A stretch of DNA of 15,356 nt. Origin: Chloroflexota bacterium (GTDB taxonomy: Bacteria > Chloroflexota > Limnocylindria > Limnocylindrales > CSP1-4). The stretch covers positions 1 through 15,356 of the forward strand of contig JADGQG010000025.1 of NCBI GenBank assembly GCA_017882025.1. The letters are read 5' to 3'. The notes beneath the pieces were generated by a model. That model did not search any database and was not told the DNA's origin. It was given only the letters and a program-made list of their open reading frames with translations. The position numbers were made by a program, and so were the translations under genes. Shown in pieces: positions 10,722-15,356 of this stretch; the first letter of the stretch is position 1, and each line of letters begins with the position of its first letter.

Positions 10722-11725
10722 AGCCGCTCGGCGATGATCTTGACGAGGTCCGCGACGCGGCAGCTGTAGCCCCACTCGTTGTCGTACCACGCGATGACCT
10801 TCACGAAGTTACCGCCCAGGACCATCGTGCATGCGCTGTCGATGATCGAGGACCGCGTGTCGCCGCGGAAGTCGGAGCTCACGAGCGGCTCGTCGCTGAC
10901 GCCGAGGATGCCCTTCATGGGGCCGGCCGCGGCGGCCCGGAAGGCCGCGTTGAGCTCCTCGACGGTCGTCTCGCGCTCGAGCTCGGCGGTGAAGTCGACG
11001 ACGGAGACGGTCGGGGTGGGGACACGGAGGCTGAAGCCGTCGAACTTGCCCTTGAGGTCCGGGATGACGAGCGCGAGGGCCTTCGCGGCGCCGGTCGTCG
11101 TCGGGATGATGTTCAGGGCGGCGGCGCGGGCACGACGCGGGTCCTTGTGGGCGACGTCCAGGATCTTCTGGTCGTTCGTGTACGAGTGGATCGTGTTCAT
11201 GAGGCCGCGCCGGATGGTCCATCCGTCGTGGACGACCTTGGCCGCCGGGGCAAGGCAGTTCGTTGTGCAGCTCGCGTTGCTGATGATGTGGTGCTTGGCC
11301 GGGTCGTAGGCCGCGTCGTTGACGCCGAGGACGATGGTCACGTCCTCCTTCTTGGCCGGGGCGCTGATCAGCACTTTCTTCGCGCCGGCGTCGATGTGCA
11401 CGCGTGCCTTGTCGGCATCCGTGAAGCGGCCCGTCGACTCGATGACGATGTCGACACCGAGCGCCTTCCACGGCAGCTGCGACGGATCGGCGACCTGGAG
11501 AACCTTGATCTCGTGGCCGTCGACGATGATCGCGTCGTCGGTATGCTCCACGGTCCCCGCGAAGGCGCCGTAGGTGGAATCATGCTTGAAAAGGAGCGCG
11601 TTCGTCGGGACGTCGACGATGTCGTTGACCGCCACCACTTCGATGTCGGGGGCGCGCTCGATGAGCGCCTTGAGGGACTGCCGGCCGATGCGACCGAACC
11701 CGTTGATGCCCACGCGTACGGACAT
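10718..11725 (-). CDS. gap: Glyceraldehyde-3-phosphate dehydrogenase, phosphorylating
   Basis: Oxidises glyceraldehyde-3-phosphate to 1,3-bisphosphoglycerate. The 335 residues are typical. The Rossmann domain opens with [13 protein letters not shown], and D35 (VAVND) is the acidic residue that favours NAD. Catalytic C153 is in [12 protein letters not shown] and H180 in NTIHSYTND. The substrate-binding region has [11 protein letters not shown], and the C-terminal part has [12 protein letters not shown] and [12 protein letters not shown]. The pair that is Leu-Pro at positions 187-188 in strictly NAD-dependent Bacillus-type enzymes is V191-A192 here. The start is ATG at 11723-11725 with GGAGG at 11734-11738, spacing eight. 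Upstream in-frame extension to 11896 is rejected, as the Rossmann fold begins at this Met. First gene of gap-pgk-eno. Confidence 0.98.
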   Translation of the reverse strand: MSVRVGINGFGRIGRQSLKALIERAPDIEVVAVNDIVDVPTNALLFKHDSTYGAFAGTVEHTDDAIIVDGHEIKVLQVADPSQLPWKALGVDIVIESTGRFTDADKARVHIDAGAKKVLISAPAKKEDVTIVLGVNDAAYDPAKHHIISNASCTTNCLAPAAKVVHDGWTIRRGLMNTIHSYTNDQKILDVAHKDPRRARAAALNIIPTTTGAAKALALVIPDLKGKFDGFSLRVPTPTVSVVDFTAELERETTVEELNAAFRAAAAGPMKGILGVSDEPLVSSDFRGDTRSSIIDSACTMVLGGNFVKVIAWYDNEWGYSCRVADLVKIIAERL

Positions 11726-11764
11726 GAGTTGAACCTCCGCTGTGCGGCTAGATGGATCGGTTGA

Positions 11765-11791
11765 ACCCGGCCGCGACGTGCGCAGCCGGGT
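11765..11791 (-). other. Stem-loop in the predicted gap 5' leader
   Basis: As RNA from the minus strand: ACCCGGC, a U-G wobble, GCG paired with CGC, loop cacgu, closing with GCCGGGU, giving an 11-bp stem. It ends 39 bases before the gap start codon. No T-run follows, so it is not an obvious attenuator; it may be a stabilising leader structure or regulatory site. Confidence 0.45.
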
Positions 11792-12007
11792 GGGATGCAT
11801 GAGGACGCAGGGGTGGAGGCGCCGCGCCGATGCGCGAGGCACCCGTGGCGCGCGCCCCGCGGAGCCGGAGCGCCCCGCTTCGGCCGGCATTGGCAACAGA
11901 GCGGGCCGAGCGATCAGTCGCGGCGCATGGCGGCGCGCTGCCGACTCCGCGGGCGAGAATGGGCCGTGGGGACACTGGACCTCGTGGGTGCGGCGGGAAC
12001 CACGCGC

Positions 12008-12016
12008 ATTCTACCA
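12008..12016 (-). promoter_or_regulatory. Candidate extended -10 promoter for gap-pgk-eno
   Basis: On the minus strand TGGTAGAAT carries the extended TGn followed by TAGAAT, five of six to the -10 consensus. The transcript would start near 12001 and have a leader of about 275 bases. No good -35 is seen, which is acceptable for extended -10 promoters. A closer promoter within 11740-11800 was looked for and not found. Confidence 0.5.
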
Positions 12017-12150
12017 AGGGTCCCGTGCCGGTCCGTCGGGCCGACCGTCCCGCCATCACGGTCCGAACGGCCCGCAGCGCTGCGGGAACCCGGGAGTCGC
12101 GGGCCGAATCGGTCGCGGTCGCGGTCGCGGACGCGGACGGGACCGCGGGG

Positions 12151-12209
12151 AGGGCGGCCCGTCCAGGGCGGCCCGTGCGAGTCCATGCCGTGCGACCAGG
12201 GCGGCCCGT
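12151..12209. repeat. Three copies of a 12-bp GC-rich motif
   Basis: AGGGCGGCCCGT occurs at 12151-12162, 12165-12176 and 12198-12209. The last two copies are identical over 17 bases (starting CC and ending GCG). They lie between the terminator of the zinc-ribbon gene and the candidate gap promoter. They could be an operator cluster or simply GC-rich drift. Confidence 0.55.
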
Positions 12210-12235
12210 GCGGTGCCGATCCCGTTGCGCCCGGA

Positions 12236-12279
12236 AATCGATCGAGCCCCCGCCGTCGCCGGCGAAGGCTCGATCGATT
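12236..12279 (-). terminator. Hairpin terminator of the zinc-ribbon gene
   Basis: Perfect 13-bp outer stem (AATCGATCGAGCC / GGCTCGATCGATT) enclosing 18 bases that can fold further (CGCC / GGCG). It begins 13 bases after the stop codon of the small gene. On the minus strand the stem ends in TTT followed by CC, a short T-run. Confidence 0.8.
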
Positions 12280-12292
12280 GCGCGAGGTGCGG

Positions 12293-12433
12293 TCAGCCGC
12301 CGATGCGGAACATCTTCGTGCCGCAAACCGGGCAGGTGCCCTGGGTAGCGGGCTTACCGTTCTTCATCGTGATCTTCTGTGCGTCTTTCATGTCGCGCTT
12401 TGCCTTGCACTTTACGCAGTACGCCTCGGCCAC
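12293..12433 (-). CDS. Small DUF5679-type zinc-ribbon protein
   Basis: A 46-residue protein with two CxxC pairs, C6-C9 (YCVKCKAK) and C34-C37 (GTCPVCGTKMFRIG), as in a rubredoxin-like or ribosomal-type zinc ribbon. The middle is basic (RDMKDAQKITMKNGKPAT). It looks like the DUF5679 family, which I associate mainly with Chloroflexota; function unknown. The start is GTG at 12431-12433 with a strong GGGAGG at 12442-12447, spacing eight. The frame is open further upstream to 12805, but that part overlaps the next gene antisense-like and has no similarity. It is monocistronic: 169 bp from the upstream gene and closed by its own hairpin. A role binding RNA or the ribosome, or as a small regulator, is possible but unsupported. 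No clear promoter was seen; TGTATCGAT near 12502-12510 is the best weak candidate. Confidence 0.88.
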   Translation of the reverse strand: MAEAYCVKCKAKRDMKDAQKITMKNGKPATQGTCPVCGTKMFRIGG

Positions 12434-12561
12434 TCCGGGAGCCTCCCTTTCGTCACGGTGGACGTCGTCGGGCCCCTCGCCCGGCGCTCGTCCGTTACGA
12501 TCGATACAGGTTCGGCGCAGCCATCTGGTGCGGATTCGTCGAACCCAACAGATCCGAGGCG

Positions 12562-12575
12562 GCGCGAACTCGCGC
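12562..12575 (-). terminator. Weak hairpin after the OB-fold protein gene
   Basis: GCGCGA / TCGCGC arms of 6 bp around two bases, 27 bases after the stop codon of the large minus-strand gene. It is short and without a T-run, so termination here is uncertain. Confidence 0.3.
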
Positions 12576-12602
12576 AACGGTAGTCCGCGCCGCATCGGAG
12601 CG

Positions 12603-15356
12603 TCAAGCCGATTCCCGCGCGATCGGGCCGGATGACGTGCTCGGCGACCCGGGATCGCCGGCGACCGCGACCTGTTCCGGCGTCGATGCGGCACTGAACG
12701 GGGCACCGATCTCGGCGATGCGTCGCGCGATGCGCGCCCGGACGATGCGCCGATCCCGGCGTCGACGGACCACCACGAGCATCGCCCCGGCGGTAGCGAG
12801 CGCACCGATCGAGCCGGCCCCGGCCGTCATCGGCGCAAACGGAGCATCGCCTCCACCCGCCGTGACCATCGCCGACGACGAAGGTGCCCTCGAGTCGTCC
12901 GATGGGAGCACCTCCGTGCCATCGGCCGGGACGACTTCGTCCGAGAGCGGGAGTTCCTCCCCGAGTTCACCGAGCCGCACGAGGTCGGCCGCGTCAGTCA
13001 CCCGGATCGTCGGCGGCGTCCCGGCCTGGACGACGCCGACAGCGCCGATGGCGTCACCGGGTCCAATCAGCGGCAGCAGCGCACGTGCATCACCGACGAG
13101 ATCGAGTCGCGCGCTCCCGGTCCCGTCGTCGAGAACGAGCCCCATCGCGTCCACCGCCACCACGAGGCCGCCGACGCGGACGGAGCGGCCGGCGAGGCGG
13201 GCGAGGCCCGCGGCGTCCGCCGACACGGGTGCGGTCGTGCCACCTGTTGCTCCGCCCCAACCGAGCTCCCCGGACGTGGCGGACGTGCCCGGCCCGCTCG
13301 CCCCGGCACCGGGTCGGGCCGTTCCCGTCGAGCCGGTTGCGCGGGCCAGGACCTGGATGTCGGCGGGCGAACGCGGGACGATGACGAAGTGCTGGTCCGT
13401 CGCAGCCGGGTTCGGGCGGAGCAGGATTCCGACGATGCGGACCCGGCTTCCCTCGGCCAGCGCTGATGCCGGGATCGCGGCGCCCGGCAGCCCGGCAACC
13501 GGAACCGACCCGCCGACGACACCGAGCTCCGCGCGCCAGCGATCCCCGAGGCGGCGCTGGTCGGCGACGGTGCCCTCGATCGCGACGAGGCGCCACTCCA
13601 GCGCGGTCGACGGCGGGCCGGCCAGCGCAGTTGGAACCGGCTCTGCCGCGTGCCCGAGGATGATGAGCGTTGCGGCGGTGATCCGCGGTGCGCCGTATGC
13701 GCGGCCGAGCGTTCCGACGATGCGAACGCGGTCTCCGGGGCGCGGCGTGGACGCGTTGAGGGGAACCAGAAACTCGACGGCAGCCGTCGCGTCCTGGACC
13801 ACCGAGCGGCGGCCCGTCGCGTCGAGGAGCGTGCTCGACACGCTGACGGTTCCCTCGACCGCGACGCTTCCGCTCCCGAGGCCGAGTGCGGCCGCGATCG
13901 TCGCGACGGGTGGATCCGACGCCCCGGGCGGCCGCTGCGTCGTCCCAGGTGATGGCATCAGCGTCGGGCTCGGCGGGGCGCCGGCGAGCCGCGTCACGTC
14001 GCCCACGTCGCGCAGCCAGAGACGATAGCCATCGAGCTTCCCGCGAGCGGACGCCCGCTGCCCGACGATGCCGACGAGGCGCAGCCGATCGCCGCGCCCC
14101 GCAACCTTCGGCTCGAGTCCGCTCGCGCGCGTTGCGCGAGCGCGAAACGGCGCGCCGGTCGCGTCGAGCAGGCTCAGCACGAGGTCGCCGCCCGGCTCGC
14201 GGACGATGGCAGCGTCGAGCGTCGCGTCGAGCGTGACGAGGCGGGCCTCCACGAGCTCGCCGAGGGATGCGGCCCCGATCGGCAGCGGGTCGGCGAGCGC
14301 GGCCGCGCTGATGAGCCGGACGCCATCGGCCTCCGGCCGGATCTCCAGCTGTCCATAAGGGTCGGCAAGGCGACCGACAACATCCAGGAGCGCTCCGCGG
14401 GCCGGCGCCACGCCGTCGGGGAACCGGACGAAGATGCCGCCGCTCGCGTCGGCGACGACGCCAAGCGGTGGGAGCCCCACCCGTCCGGGCTCGGCGCTGA
14501 CGACGCCGCGAATGCGTACCGTGGTCCCGATCGCCGCGCCGTGCGCGACCGCGATCGTCGAGGGCTCGCCGGTCGGTGCCGGCGTGGGCGACGGGGCAGG
14601 TGCCGGCGACGGCGTTGGCGATGGCGCATGGCTCGGTGACGGCGCAGGGCTCAGCGACGGCGACGGCGTGGGCGTCGGGGCAGGACTCGGCGAGGGCGAC
14701 GGCGCCGGCTCCTCGATCAGGTCGGTCGAGTCGACGACGAACAGGCGATACCCGGCCGTGCCCGTCCCCGAGGAGTCGCGCTGCCCGAGCGAACCCGCGA
14801 CCGAGACGAGACTGCCTCGGACCGGCACGAACGCGCCCGCGCTCCCGGCGAAGATGATGCGAAGGGGGCCGGACCCGTCATCGAGCGTGACCGCCGGACC
14901 GTCGGTGAGGATCGTCGGTGCGTCGACCACCGTGCCGTGGACCCGGAGGCGCAGGCCCTCGAGCGGCTCGACCGCGGCGCCGGTCGTCGCCCCCTTCGCG
15001 AGCGGGACTGGGCCGACGGCCAGCAGCGTCGGCGGGCCCACAAGTCGGATGGTGCGCTCGCCGTAGCGGTCATCGACGACGCCGGCCACGCGGATCAGCG
15101 AACCGGCCGCCATCGGATCGGCGGCAGATGCCGCGTAGATCGCGATTCCCGCGGTGGCGTCCTGCAGGAACCCGCCGCGACCAGCCTCGAGGAGGCCGAG
15201 CGGGGTCGACAGGACTCCTTCGACCGTGACGGACGTCCCGTCGGGCACCACGCGGGCCGCGGCGATCGAGACGGCGGTAATCGGTGTCGGCGTGGGCGTG
15301 GGTGTCGGCGTGGGCGTGGGTGTCGGCGTGGGCGTGGGTGTCGGCGTGGGCGTGGG
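12603..15356 (-). CDS. Surface-anchored protein with about seven OB-fold-like modules, N-terminus missing
   Basis: The frame is open through the window end, so at least 917 residues are visible and the true start lies outside. Counting from the Val codon at 15251, OB-fold-like modules of 75-90 residues lie near 5-80, 98-178, 233-317, 330-422, 450-535, 553-636 and 682-760. Each has a G-x-V strand, a middle such as FLQDATAGIAIYA, VTLDDGSGPLRI or LVLDDGTGSARLDL, then GDRVRIVGTLG-like strands. They resemble YhcR-type extracellular OB-folds that accompany nucleases and lamin-tail domains. A (TP)n run precedes the first module and a Pro/Ser/Thr/Ala linker spans 181-229. Near the C-terminus about 808-828 is a single membrane helix followed by RRRRDRR, so the modules face outward. 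No nuclease motif is visible. It may bind DNA or polysaccharide; function unknown. Confidence 0.85.
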   Translation of the reverse strand, partial: PTPTPTPTPTPTPTPTPTPTPTPTPITAVSIAAARVVPDGTSVTVEGVLSTPLGLLEAGRGGFLQDATAGIAIYAASAADPMAAGSLIRVAGVVDDRYGERTIRLVGPPTLLAVGPVPLAKGATTGAAVEPLEGLRLRVHGTVVDAPTILTDGPAVTLDDGSGPLRIIFAGSAGAFVPVRGSLVSVAGSLGQRDSSGTGTAGYRLFVVDSTDLIEEPAPSPSPSPAPTPTPSPSLSPAPSPSHAPSPTPSPAPAPSPTPAPTGEPSTIAVAHGAAIGTTVRIRGVVSAEPGRVGLPPLGVVADASGGIFVRFPDGVAPARGALLDVVGRLADPYGQLEIRPEADGVRLISAAALADPLPIGAASLGELVEARLVTLDATLDAAIVREPGGDLVLSLLDATGAPFRARATRASGLEPKVAGRGDRLRLVGIVGQRASARGKLDGYRLWLRDVGDVTRLAGAPPSPTLMPSPGTTQRPPGASDPPVATIAAALGLGSGSVAVEGTVSVSSTLLDATGRRSVVQDATAAVEFLVPLNASTPRPGDRVRIVGTLGRAYGAPRITAATLIILGHAAEPVPTALAGPPSTALEWRLVAIEGTVADQRRLGDRWRAELGVVGGSVPVAGLPGAAIPASALAEGSRVRIVGILLRPNPAATDQHFVIVPRSPADIQVLARATGSTGTARPGAGASGPGTSATSGELGWGGATGGTTAPVSADAAGLARLAGRSVRVGGLVVAVDAMGLVLDDGTGSARLDLVGDARALLPLIGPGDAIGAVGVVQAGTPPTIRVTDAADLVRLGELGEELPLSDEVVPADGTEVLPSDDSRAPSSSAMVTAGGGDAPFAPMTAGAGSIGALATAGAMLVVVRRRRDRRIVRARIARRIAEIGAPFSAASTPEQVAVAGDPGSPSTSSGPIARESA
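14565..14711 (-). repeat. Pro-Ser/Thr/Ala low-complexity linker in the OB-fold protein
   Basis: Encodes about 49 residues of alternating Pro with Ser, Thr or Ala (APSPSPSPAPTPTPSPS and similar). It separates modules 2 and 3. The composition is typical of flexible or glycosylated extracellular linkers. The DNA is degenerate, unlike the exact repeat at the window end. Confidence 0.85.
15283..15354 (-). repeat. Four exact 18-bp tandem repeats encoding a Thr-Pro run
   Basis: Contiguous identical units ggtgtcggcgtgggcgtg start at 15283, 15301, 15319 and 15337 and continue to the window edge. On the minus strand each encodes three Thr-Pro pairs, giving a (TP)n linker ahead of the first OB-fold module. 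Exact copies suggest a length-variable linker and a site prone to assembly collapse. Confidence 0.95.

Larger units (their letters stand above)
11726..12235. other. Long region upstream of gap without a convincing gene
   Basis: No open frame here looks like protein; translations are Arg/Ala/Pro-rich GC shadow. The region holds the gap ribosome binding site, a leader hairpin (11765-11791), a candidate extended -10 promoter (12008-12016) that would make a leader of about 275 bases, a run of GGTCGC-like hexamers near 12110-12140, and three copies of a 12-bp motif (12151-12209). Confidence 0.6.

Noticed and set aside
11726..11896. 57-codon N-terminal extension of gap
   Set aside because: The Rossmann motif [13 protein letters not shown] starts right after the Met at 11725, which has an excellent ribosome binding site; the extension includes the leader hairpin.
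12110..12140. GGTCGC hexamer run as a possible repeat element
   Set aside because: Short and imperfect; consistent with GC-rich drift, no feature attached to it.
12434..12805. Long upstream extension of the zinc-ribbon gene
   Set aside because: It overlaps the 3' end of the OB-fold gene in another frame, while the GTG at 12433 has a near-perfect ribosome binding site.
15283..15354. CRISPR-like array at the window end
   Set aside because: Same reasoning: contiguous, no spacers, encodes alternating Thr and Pro.

Overview
High-GC bacterial chromosome, most likely from a member of the Chloroflexota (possibly the Limnocylindria-like lineages). The phylum call is an inference. It rests on an hrcA-grpE-dnaK heat-shock operon under CIRCE control, a 46-residue DUF5679-type zinc ribbon (a family I associate with Chloroflexota), frequent GTG starts, a ribosomal protein S20 with a long Ala/Lys-rich tail, and a (Thr-Pro)n-containing surface protein. 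All genes are on the minus strand except rpsT.

Layout, left to right. (1) 1-2430: heat-shock operon read leftward, hrcA-grpE-dnaK; dnaK is cut by the window start. It has a clear sigma-70-type promoter (TTGACA / TACGAT), a perfect CIRCE operator, and a second CIRCE-like dyad of the same geometry between CIRCE and the hrcA ribosome binding site. (2) 2491-6327: a leftward operon lepA - CPBP-family membrane protein - hemW. The last two genes overlap by ATGA, and the CPBP protein lacks several of its family's active-site residues. (3) 6328-7363: a divergent intergenic region, then rpsT on the plus strand, whose product is about three times the normal S20 length. rpsT ends at a 13-bp hairpin shared with the converging gene. 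(4) 7449-8027: an unrecognised four-helix membrane protein, behind another 13-bp hairpin that closes the glycolytic operon. (5) 8122-11725: lower-glycolysis operon gap-pgk-eno (pgk and eno overlap by GTGA). A roughly 570-bp region without a gene lies upstream of gap and holds a candidate extended -10 promoter, a leader hairpin and short repeats. (6) 12236-12433: the DUF5679-type zinc ribbon gene with its own hairpin terminator. (7) 12603-15356: a large secreted or surface protein with about seven OB-fold-like modules, low-complexity Pro linkers and a C-terminal membrane anchor. Its N-terminus lies beyond the window.

Most of the window is core housekeeping: protein folding, translation, heme handling and glycolysis. 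I see no mobile element, CRISPR array, tRNA or rRNA, and no defence system. The parts most worth following up are the tandem CIRCE arrangement, the tailed S20, the apparently inactive CPBP protein coupled to hemW, and the multi-OB-fold surface protein.
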